Shown here one piece after another: positions 1 to 5,740 of a DNA stretch of 21,302 bases. The notes beneath the pieces were generated by a model. It did not search any database. It was not told the DNA's origin and saw nothing but the letters and a program-made list of their open reading frames with translations. Origin of the DNA: JAAAOZ01 sp964496595 (GTDB lineage: Bacteria; Chloroflexota; Anaerolineae; B4-G1; SLSP01); NCBI GenBank assembly GCA_964496595.1, contig CAZCAI010000083.1, positions 1 to 21,302 on the forward strand. The letters run 5' to 3'. Numbering within the stretch: the stretch's first letter is position 1; every line of letters begins with the position of its first letter. The translations under genes were made by a program, and so were the position numbers.

Positions 1-291
1 GTTTTTAGCCACTCGCTGGCGCGCTATGCAAAACAACCGACTTTCAAACTATGCCAGGCACTGAAACCGATGGTGACCAATACTAATATCAACGCATACT
101 CAACGAGCGTCGCAAAACACACAAAGCCTGTTAAGGCACTGAAACATTGCCAGCGTGACCGACAACCACGAAAACTCAAGCGTGTCGCAAAACACACAAA
201 GCCTGTTAAGGCACTGAAACCCGTTGTGACGGGGGACGGAAGTTTTAAGTCGACGCCAGTCGCAAAACACACAAAGCCTGTTAAGGCACTG

Positions 292-381
292 GTGTCTAAC
301 GCTGCGCGTTAGGACATTTGCAGAATGCGGCAGCGACAAAGTCGCTGCTTCGCATTCTGCCCAGCAACGGAACGCAGTGAC
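292..381. repeat. 90-bp three-hairpin palindromic element in a spacer position, copy A
   Basis: The sequence between CRISPR repeats 259-291 and 382-418 is a chain of palindromes. Hairpin 1 is CTAACGC-TGC-GCGTTAG (296-312). Hairpin 2 is a long stem of 10 plus 8 bp (320-337 with 341-360, AAA loop, TT bulge). Hairpin 3 is GCAACG...CGTTGC (364-386), and it reaches into the first bases of the next repeat. The left repeat lacks its last four bases (AAAC), and the right repeat carries two changes that complete hairpin 3. The element is much longer than any spacer here and recurs exactly at 573-662, so it is not an ordinary acquired spacer. It resembles small non-coding dispersed palindromic repeats; no family can be assigned from sequence alone. 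Confidence 0.8.
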
Positions 382-572
382 GTTGCCAAACACACAAAGC
401 CTGTTAAGGCACTGAAACACGGGTGAAATGGAAACAGCTACAGCTACCAGCATCGCGTCGCAAAACACACAAAGCCTGTTAAGGCACTGAAATTCCATCT
501 TTTCTTGCCCAAGCGCCTGAACGGCGGCGTCCCAGGCCGGTCGTAAAACACACAAAGCCTGTTAAGGCACTG

Positions 573-662
573 GTGTCTAACGCTGCGCGTTAGGACATTT
601 GCAGAATGCGGCAGCGACAAAGTCGCTGCTTCGCATTCTGCCCAGCAACGGAACGCAGTGAC
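573..662. repeat. 90-bp three-hairpin palindromic element in a spacer position, copy B
   Basis: This copy is identical to 292-381 and is likewise flanked by a 3'-cut repeat (540-572) and a 5'-altered repeat (663-699). The identity extends over 155 bp, from 545-699 against 264-418, covering repeat, element and repeat. This suggests duplication of a whole array segment, or recombination between repeats, more readily than two independent insertions. Confidence 0.8.
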
Positions 663-783
663 GTTGCCAAACACACAAAGCCTGTTAAGGCACTGAAACT
701 TTGGCGGATCGATGGCCACATAGCCGCAGAAGAAAAGGTCAACCTGACCAGTCGCAAAACACACAAAGCCTGTTAAGGCACTG

Positions 784-813
784 TCCTCTGACGCGCTGCG
801 CAGCGTCAGAGGA
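784..813. repeat. 30-bp palindrome abutting a truncated CRISPR repeat
   Basis: A perfect 11-bp stem (TCCTCTGACGC with GCGTCAGAGGA) around GCTGCGCA begins directly after the GGCACTG end of the repeat at 751-783. The core 795-804 (GCTGCGCAGC) is itself a perfect palindrome. The following 814-847 contains a weaker hairpin, CCTTC...GAAGG. From here on the array has no regular spacing. Confidence 0.7.
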
Positions 814-847
814 TGCAAGCAAAACCTTCAGTTGTGCTATCGAAGGC

Positions 848-901
848 TCAAAGCCTGTTAAACTTGTCCTCAATGACACGGAGTGCATTGAGGAGGCACT
901 G
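848..901 (+). repeat. CRISPR repeat fragment with a hairpin inserted in its loop, unit 1
   Basis: The repeat core AAAGCCTGTTAA is followed by a 33-bp insert (862-894) and then by the rest of the repeat, GGCACTG (895-901). The insert carries a 9-bp stem, TCCTCAATG with CATTGAGGA. It lies between GTTAA and GGC, so the native GCC/GGC pairing of the CRISPR repeat is kept and the new hairpin grows out of its loop. The 5' part of the repeat (GTCGCAAAACACA) is missing. Confidence 0.7.
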
Positions 902-902
902 G

Positions 903-950
903 TGTCTAACGCTTCGCGTTAGGACGGCAACGGAACAGCGTGAGATTGCC
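903..950. repeat. Two-hairpin palindromic element, shorter variant
   Basis: It has the same order as hairpins 1 and 3 of the element at 292-381 but lacks the long middle hairpin. CTAACGC-TTC-GCGTTAG lies at 906-922, and GGCAA...TTGCC at 926-950. In this copy the inner pairs of the second stem are broken (C opposite A, G opposite G). Confidence 0.65.
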
Positions 951-1008
951 AAACACACAAAGCCTGTTAAACTTGTCCTCAATGGCACGGCGTGCATTGA
1001 GAGGTGTA
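951..1008 (+). repeat. CRISPR repeat fragment with a hairpin inserted in its loop, unit 2
   Basis: AAACACACAAAGCCTGTTAA (951-970) is the repeat from its fourth A onward. It is followed by the same inserted hairpin as unit 1, with base differences in the loop (GGCACGGCG). The right arm is decayed: CATTGAGA is followed by GGTGTACG rather than GGCACTG. Confidence 0.65.
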
Positions 1009-1010
1009 CG

Positions 1011-1058
1011 TGTCTAACGCTGTGCGTTAGGACGGCAATCGAACAGCGTGAGATTGCC
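1011..1058. repeat. Two-hairpin palindromic element, compensated variant
   Basis: CTAACGC-TGT-GCGTTAG lies at 1014-1030. GGCAATC (1034-1040) pairs perfectly with GATTGCC (1052-1058). Relative to the 292-381 copy, two base pairs of this stem have changed on both sides. A fragment GTCGCA at 1060-1065 may be the start of another lost repeat. Confidence 0.65.
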
Positions 1059-1098
1059 CGTCGCAGAAATTGTAAATCCCCCGAAGTTCTGTCTTCCG

Positions 1099-1148
1099 AT
1101 CTCCCAAAATGTGAGCTTTTCATCGGGAAAGCGCTCGTTTTGGGAGAT
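1099..1148. repeat. Large imperfect hairpin in the degraded array
   Basis: ATCTCCCAAAA (1099-1109) pairs with TTTTGGGAGAT (1138-1148), a perfect 11-bp stem. GAGC/GCTC (1113-1116 with 1133-1136) pair inside it. It is unrelated in sequence to the other palindromes. It lies between repeat remnants at about 1060 and at 1191. Confidence 0.55.
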
Positions 1149-1190
1149 TGGTTTTTGGAGAACGCCGCCGACCGCAGGTCGAGGCCGGGG

Positions 1191-1245
1191 ACACAAAGCC
1201 TGTTAAACTTGTCCTCAATGACACGGCGTGCATTGAGGAGGCACG
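1191..1245 (+). repeat. CRISPR repeat fragment with a hairpin inserted in its loop, unit 3
   Basis: ACACAAAGCCTGTTAA is followed by the inserted hairpin (TCCTCAATG with CATTGAGGA) and then GGCAC. This is nearly identical to unit 1. It is the last recognisable trace of the CRISPR repeat. A small stem AACGCA/TGCGTT follows at 1251-1272. Confidence 0.65.
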
Positions 1246-1321
1246 TAGGGAACGCAGAATTTAGAATGCGTTAAGTTGCGGAATTTTTCGCACAGCGTGG
1301 GAAGGTTTTGCCCTCAAAGCC

Positions 1322-1361
1322 AAAGACCTGATGGGGTTGGTTCAATCCATCAGGTCTTTTT
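1322..1361 (+). terminator. Rho-independent terminator after the array
   Basis: A perfect 13-bp stem (AAAGACCTGATGG, 1322-1334, with CCATCAGGTCTTT, 1347-1359) encloses a 12-nt loop and ends in a run of five T (1357-1361). It reads on the plus strand. It would stop transcription coming through the CRISPR region before cas6, so cas6 needs its own promoter. Confidence 0.75.
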
Positions 1362-1755
1362 GGTGGGGCGAAAGAATGGGGAATGTTATCCCGCTGTCCG
1401 TCCTCCATTCGCCCGAAGGGCTTTGTTCTTTCCATTGGTCAAGAGACCAATTGGTCTCTGATAGCGCGGGGACTTCTATCCCCGCGTGGCGAGGCGACAA
1501 CTATTCCCCAATTAATTTTTGAAAGTCCATTATCTGCGGGCTGCGGGCACAATTGACCCCGTCCTATCTCCATTCCATCCTCGCGCCGTGTTCTGCCTGG
1601 GGACTGAGAGCGGCGTCTCTCTTCCATTCGCATCGCCCCGGCGAATGGCGGGCGGACGTCACGGGACGGGCGCGCCGTCGTGGAATTCCGCCCTCCGGGG
1701 GACTCGCGGATGACAGGGTGTCAAGCCTCCAACCTCCATCCTCCATTTACCCGTC
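1362..1755. other. Non-coding spacer rich in palindromes and heptamers, upstream of cas6
   Basis: No convincing gene is seen. Perfect palindromes include AGAGACCAATTGGTCTCT (1442-1459), CGCGGGGA with TCCCCGCG (1465-1486), GAGAG/CTCTC (1606-1621) and CCATTCGC with GCGAATGG (1624-1648). At 1726-1746 there are three heptamers, CCTCCAA CCTCCAT CCTCCAT, and at 1803-1816 two copies of GACCCAA. The region looks like a collection site for small repeats rather than a classic A/T-rich CRISPR leader. Confidence 0.55.
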
Positions 1756-1783
1756 TTGCGCCTTGGCCCTGCCGTGCTACACT
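1756..1783 (+). promoter_or_regulatory. Candidate promoter of cas6
   Basis: TTGCGC (1756-1761) and TACACT (1778-1783) are separated by 16 bp. A TG one base before the -10 box resembles an extended -10. It lies 55 bp upstream of the cas6 start codon and downstream of the terminator at 1322-1361, where a promoter is required. The assignment rests on match to the general sigma-70 pattern only. Confidence 0.35.
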
Positions 1784-1838
1784 GTTGGCCACATTGACCT
1801 GAGACCCAAGACCCAAAACCCCCAGGAGGAGAACCTCG

Positions 1839-2687
1839 ATGTTGATCTCTCTCGTGCTCACGCTCACTCCCACGACGACGGCCACCGTACCCTCGTTTCT
1901 GGGGCGCGCGGCCCACGCCTGGTTCCTCGACGAGGTGCGCGCGGCGATGCCGGATCTGGCCGAGGCGCTGCACGACGCGGACGCCCGGCGACCTTTCACC
2001 GTCTCGCCGTTGTGGTGTCCAAGGCGGTCGCCTCAGCGCGGGCGGTTGGAGGTCGCGCCCGCACATCCGTGCCATCTGCGGATCACGAGCCTGACGCCGG
2101 CATTGACCACCTGCCTCACCCAACAGCTCATCCCGCGCTGGCCCCAGACGACGCTACATCTGACCGGCGTCCCCTTCACCATCACGGAGATCGCGATGGA
2201 GCCGCGCCAGCACGCCCAGGCCCGGCTCGCGACCTACGTCAACCTCCGCCAGCAGGTCGAGCAGGCCGCGCCGCCGGATCACATCACGCTGGACTTCCTC
2301 ACCCCGACGACCTTTCGACGCAGCCCCCCGCCCTCGACGCCCTTCGATAACGGCGCCTACGATCTACCGTTGCCGCTGCCCTCGTTGATCTTCGGCGGCT
2401 TGCTGGCCCTCTGGAACGAGTTCGCGCCGCAGCCCCTGCCCGAAGCGCTGACGCCCTTCCTGCGCGATTGCGTTGTCATCAGCCGCTATGACCTGCGCAC
2501 GGAACTCGTGACGTTCGGCGGCGGTCGGCGCGGTCGCGTGGGCGGCTTTGTGGGGCGCTGTCGCTTCGCCTTCCGCTGCTCCGCGCCTCAATGGCGACGG
2601 CGCGTGGGCGTGCTCGCCGCCTTCGCTCCCTTCGCGGGCATCGGCTGGCGCACGACGATGGGCCTGGGTCAAGTACGGCGAGTTTGA
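1839..2687 (+). CDS. cas6: CRISPR-associated endoribonuclease Cas6
   Basis: Cas6 cuts the CRISPR precursor transcript inside each repeat to release crRNAs for type I or III effector complexes. The 282-residue product has the usual Cas6 length and layout. The N-terminus LISLVLTLTP is the first ferredoxin-like strand, followed by FLGRAAHAWFL, where His26 is a candidate catalytic residue. LDFLTPTTFR in the middle is a characteristic Cas6 segment. The C-terminus FAPFAGIGWRTTMGLGQ is the glycine-rich loop that defines the family. The ATG at 1839 is preceded by AGGAGGA (1824-1830) at good spacing, and the reading frame matches the family start. The CRISPR array ends about 570 bp upstream on the same strand. 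No other cas gene follows: the next gene is on the opposite strand and broken. Subtype cannot be decided from Cas6 alone. Confidence 0.92.
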   Translation: MLISLVLTLTPTTTATVPSFLGRAAHAWFLDEVRAAMPDLAEALHDADARRPFTVSPLWCPRRSPQRGRLEVAPAHPCHLRITSLTPALTTCLTQQLIPRWPQTTLHLTGVPFTITEIAMEPRQHAQARLATYVNLRQQVEQAAPPDHITLDFLTPTTFRRSPPPSTPFDNGAYDLPLPLPSLIFGGLLALWNEFAPQPLPEALTPFLRDCVVISRYDLRTELVTFGGGRRGRVGGFVGRCRFAFRCSAPQWRRRVGVLAAFAPFAGIGWRTTMGLGQVRRV

Positions 2688-2779
2688 AATTGTCCGTGCG
2701 CTAAAGCGGCGGATCTCATCCTGGCGCATAACGCACGAAGGGCAGCATAGCGTACGAACAGCCTATCTCGCCGCGTGCC

Positions 2780-3248
2780 TTATGCCTCCGCCTGTACCGC
2801 GTGGACGACGATGCCATCCGCTGAACAGACGCCGCGCACGATGACCCACTGCCGTATCAGATCGCGCAAGTCTGCCGCAACCTCGGCCCCCGCTGCCACG
2901 AGCGGGATCGCCCCCGCGCCTGGCAGCATCAGCCACAAGGCGCTATCGGGTGGCACCGCCGTGAATCCCCCGCAGCAGCACCGTGCCCGGCGCAGCGATG
3001 AAGGGCGCTAATGCCGTCTCGTCGATGTCAGCAAGATGCGGTAATGCCCCCCGCGCGGGCACGACGGTAATCAGCCGCACGTCGCCGACGCGCTGGGTGT
3101 GTGCTCTGAGCCGACGCTTGCCCTTGGGAATCCACGTCTGGCACGGATCGGCCCCGGTCAAGGCGAAGCTATAACGTGAGTGCTGAAGCACACTGAGGTT
3201 GTCATTTCGCCGCTCTGGATATATGCTCAGGGCAATGAAGATGGACAA
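2780..3248 (-). pseudogene. Frameshifted gene of unknown function
   Basis: Read on the minus strand, a frame opens with TTG at 3248 (SIFIALSIYPERRNDNL...). It runs to about 2970 and is then out of frame, while a neighbouring frame continues naturally to a stop at 2780 (AVPPDSALWLMLPGAG ... RQWVIVRGVCSADG). Removing one base from the run of five C at about 2965-2970 (five G on the coding strand) joins the halves into a protein of about 155 residues: ...APGTVLLRGFTAVPPDS... The joined protein has a regular alternation of hydrophobic and polar residues, but I do not recognise a family. The break could be a real mutation or a homopolymer error in the assembly. No good ribosome-binding site is seen, so the true start may differ. 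It converges with cas6. Confidence 0.5.
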
Positions 3249-3400
3249 AGCAGGCAGATGAAATAGGAAGAGGCGCGCGCAGCAACACGCCTATCTGGGC
3301 TGGGAAGTTGAGCGACCAATAGCCTATGACGAAGACTTCACCCTTTCACCCCGACGGCACACCTTGCCTGGAAGGCACATAGATCGTAAGGAGCTATTTC

Positions 3401-5047
3401 GTGAAACTGTGGACTACAATTCAGAAGATGGGGCTGATAGCGGCGCTGCTGTGTTTGCCAATCCGCGTAACCGCGACGCCCGCAACACCAGATTTCGCCG
3501 CTATGGCGCGGGCAGCGACGGGGTGCGCGCCGCTACCACCGCCCCCGGCGGGCGAAACTATCGTCAATGTCTCGACCGAGGCGCAGTTGTGGGCCGCCGT
3601 CAACGCGGCGACACCGCACACCACCATCCTGTTGTCCGATGGGACGTACCACCTGGGAACCAACGGGCATTACGTTTGGCTTGACACGCCCCACGTCACG
3701 TTGCGTTCGGCGAGCGGTAATCGCGCGGCGGTCATCCTCGACGATAATTACAGCCGCACGCAAATCGTCTCCATTATGGCCTCCAATGTCACGCTGGCCG
3801 ATCTCACCATCAAGCGCGCTTTCACACATCCCATTCACGTCAGTACCGGTTCAGGAGATACTCTCAACACGCTGATTTACAACGTCCACATCGTGGATCC
3901 GGGCCAGCAGGCTATCAAAATCAACCCTGGGAGCGCGGGCTACTATCCCGACAACGGGGTGATAGCCTGTTCAACCATCGAGTTGACCGACGCCGGCCGC
4001 CCGCAGATCCGCGACAATTGCTACACCGGCGGCATTGACGCGCATCAGGCGCGGGACTGGGTCATCCGCGACAATCACATCGAGGGGTTTTGGTGCAGCA
4101 GTGGCTTGGCCGAACATGGCATCCACCTCTGGCGCGGTTGCCGCGATCCGCAGATCGAGCGCAATGTGCTGCGGAACAACGCGCGTGGCATCGGCTTGGG
4201 TTTGGTGACGAGCGGGACGGCCCGCACCTACGCGGATCATCCCTGCCCAGAGACCAGCGGCTATGTGGACCACTACGGCGGCATCATTCGCAACAACGCC
4301 GTTTTCGCCAATCGCGCGGAACTGTTCACATCCCAGGCGGGCTTCGATAGCGGCATTGGGCTGTGGAATGCTTGCCGCGCGCAGGTGTATCACAACACGG
4401 TGGCCTCGACGCAAGCGCCATTTTCAGCCATTGAGTGGCGGTTTGCCAACGCCTCGGTGACATTAACCAACAACTTGGTCAGCCACAATCTTCGCCAGCG
4501 CGATGGCGCGACGGCGACCCAGGCCGGGAACCTGACGGATGCGCCCCTGACGCTGTTCGTGGATGGGGCGGACGGGGATTTGCACTTGCGCGCGAGCGCC
4601 AGTGCCGCCATTGATCAGGGCGTCGCGCTGGCCTCCGGGCTGTGCGATGACGATATGGACAGTGACCCGCGTCCCATCGGCCCGGCGCGTGACATCGGCG
4701 CGGACGAGCACGGACTTCCCGCGCCCGCCGCCGTGAGCGATCTGCGCATCACGCAGGCCGAACTCAACGGCGGCAATCTCACGGTGACGCTGCGCTGGAC
4801 GCCGCCCACCGGCGTTGTGACCACGACCGCGCGTTATGCAGCCGAGCCGATCACGGAGGCCAATTGGGACGCGGCGGCGGATTTCGCCACCGGCGGCGCG
4901 CTCGATACCGCGACAAACGCCATCTCCTACAGCGGCGGAACACGCTATTTTGCGGTCAAAACGCACAACGCCGGCGGCTGGTCGGGACTTTCCAATCTGA
5001 CATTCTGGCCGCGCTGGGATATTTTTCTGCCCGTGGTGTTGCGCTGA
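3401..5047 (+). CDS. Secreted right-handed parallel beta-helix protein with C-terminal LPVVLR tail
   Basis: The start is GTG with AAGGAG at 3388-3393, seven bases upstream. The 548-residue product has a signal peptide (positively charged KLWTTIQK, core MGLIAALLCLP, likely cleavage near VTA-TPA at about residue 26). Residues about 55-400 show the short N-rich, V/I-rich coils of a right-handed beta-helix of the pectate-lyase-like type (VTLADLTIK, IRDNHIEG, IERNVLRNN, VYHNTVAST, LTNNLVSHN). The coils end in the sequence DIGADE, which commonly closes such helices in bacterial surface proteins. A fibronectin-III-like domain follows (about residues 440-530). The last residues are WDIFLPVVLR, a tail shared with two downstream genes. 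Beta-helix proteins of this kind often bind or cleave polysaccharides; no specific catalytic residues can be assigned, so the substrate is unknown. It is probably exported and surface-associated. Confidence 0.8.
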   Translation: MKLWTTIQKMGLIAALLCLPIRVTATPATPDFAAMARAATGCAPLPPPPAGETIVNVSTEAQLWAAVNAATPHTTILLSDGTYHLGTNGHYVWLDTPHVTLRSASGNRAAVILDDNYSRTQIVSIMASNVTLADLTIKRAFTHPIHVSTGSGDTLNTLIYNVHIVDPGQQAIKINPGSAGYYPDNGVIACSTIELTDAGRPQIRDNCYTGGIDAHQARDWVIRDNHIEGFWCSSGLAEHGIHLWRGCRDPQIERNVLRNNARGIGLGLVTSGTARTYADHPCPETSGYVDHYGGIIRNNAVFANRAELFTSQAGFDSGIGLWNACRAQVYHNTVASTQAPFSAIEWRFANASVTLTNNLVSHNLRQRDGATATQAGNLTDAPLTLFVDGADGDLHLRASASAAIDQGVALASGLCDDDMDSDPRPIGPARDIGADEHGLPAPAAVSDLRITQAELNGGNLTVTLRWTPPTGVVTTTARYAAEPITEANWDAAADFATGGALDTATNAISYSGGTRYFAVKTHNAGGWSGLSNLTFWPRWDIFLPVVLR

Positions 5048-5343
5048 TTATTAGTAGCGGCACGCGCTCATTCAGAGAGGGGAATATGCCCACGCTCTCG
5101 ACACTTGATGCGCGGCACGACAACGATGCTTTCCCCATCGGGGGTTACTATTGCACGGTGCTGGCGAATACCCTGCTGGAGTTTTTTACGTTACTCGCGC
5201 GCGGCTGCGCGAACCGCTGGCGGTGGCTTGCTCCTATGGGCATATTGAGATTCTGGTTGATCTGAGCCACAGCAAGTCATCAGTCAATTTTAGCCACTAC
5301 CGCATGAGCGAGCGCCACGTTTGAAATCGTATCACAGCTTCCG
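5048..5343. other. Intergenic stretch with possible gene debris
   Basis: A 59-codon frame from the ATG at 5086 has an AGAGAGGGG upstream, but its product (MPTLSTLDARHDNDAF...) resembles nothing and turns W/L-rich. A different plus-strand frame stays open from about 5114 to the TGA at 5321 and reads GVFYVTRARLREPLAV ... HIEILVDLSH, which looks more protein-like but has no start. The stretch may hold the tail of a lost gene next to the truncated Calx-beta gene. I do not call a gene here. Confidence 0.3.
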
Positions 5344-5721
5344 GTGGTTGCCTTCACGACGGAAACGTATACGATTCGTGAGACAGAGCGTCACGCGCCC
5401 ATCACCGTCACACTGCAAACACCGCTTTCGCAGACCGCCGCCGTGGCTTATGCCACGTTTCAGGACACAGCCAGCGCGGGAAGTGACTATCTCACCGCTA
5501 CAGGGACGCTGACGTTCACACCAGGTACCACATGGTTGACTTTCACCGTGACCATCATCAATGATACTCTGGCGGAAGGGGATGAGCGCCTCACACTGCT
5601 CCTGCGCGATCCTGTGAACAGCACGCTAGGGCTGTATCAGACAGCGAAATTGATTATTGCGGATGACGATGGCGAGCGTAATAAAATTTATCTACCTGTT
5701 GTGTTACAGAATACGGGGTAA
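5308..5721 (+). pseudogene. Calx-beta domain protein, 5'-truncated remnant with LPVVLQ tail
   Basis: The frame is open from 5308 to the stop at 5719-5721. A GTG at 5344 could start a 125-residue product, but there is no ribosome-binding site and no signal peptide. The frame upstream of the GTG (SQLPVVAFTTETYTI) already reads like the first strand of the domain. The product is a single Calx-beta domain: RETERHAPITVTL, then ATFQDTASAGSDY, TLTFTPGTTWLTFTVTIIND and EGDERLTLLL, with acidic residues that bind calcium in this family. It ends GERNKIYLPVVLQNTG, the same tail type as its neighbours. Most likely it is the last domain of a larger secreted protein that has lost its 5' part. Its stop lies 19 bp before the giant gene, on the same strand. 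Confidence 0.6.
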
Positions 5722-5740
5722 GCGTATAAAGGAGTTAACG

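Larger units (their letters stand above)
27..783 (+). CRISPR. CRISPR array, 37-bp repeat, partly invaded by palindromic elements
   Basis: Repeat units lie at 109-145, 184-220, 259-291 (cut after GGCACTG), 382-418, 457-493 (last base T), 540-572 (cut), 663-699 and 751-783 (cut). A strongly degenerate unit ends at 67. The repeat begins GTCGCAAAACACAC and ends GCCTGTTAAGGCACTGAAAC; it contains a short stem GCCT/AGGC around GTTA and the 3' GAAAC typical of many type I and III repeats. Unique spacers are 68-108 (41 bp), 146-183, 221-258 and 419-456 (38 bp each), 494-539 (46 bp) and 700-750 (51 bp). Two spacer positions (292-381, 573-662) hold the same 90-bp palindromic element instead of a spacer. 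Units 382-418 and 663-699 begin GTTGCC instead of GTCGCA. The adjacent cas6 supports the call. Transcription left to right is inferred from the GAAAC end, and the increasingly degraded right side would then be the old, leader-distal end. No leader can be identified in the 26 bases to the left. Confidence 0.85.

Noticed and set aside
27..67. A leader-proximal intact repeat at the left edge
   Set aside because: Only the last ten bases (GCACTGAAAC) match well; treated as a degenerate unit, and orientation is not decided from it.
70..818. Several open frames of 80-153 codons across the CRISPR region on both strands
   Set aside because: They are translations of the 37-bp repeat (for example CLNRLCVF and KPVKALK repeated) and have no start signals.
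5086..5265. ATG with a purine-rich stretch upstream, 59 codons
   Set aside because: Product has no recognisable features and another frame over the same DNA looks more protein-like; kept only as part of the intergenic description.
5657..5740. Earlier start for the giant gene at 5657
   Set aside because: It overlaps the Calx-beta frame, has no ribosome-binding site and would put 28 extra residues before an otherwise normal signal peptide preceded by AAAGGAG at 5728-5734.
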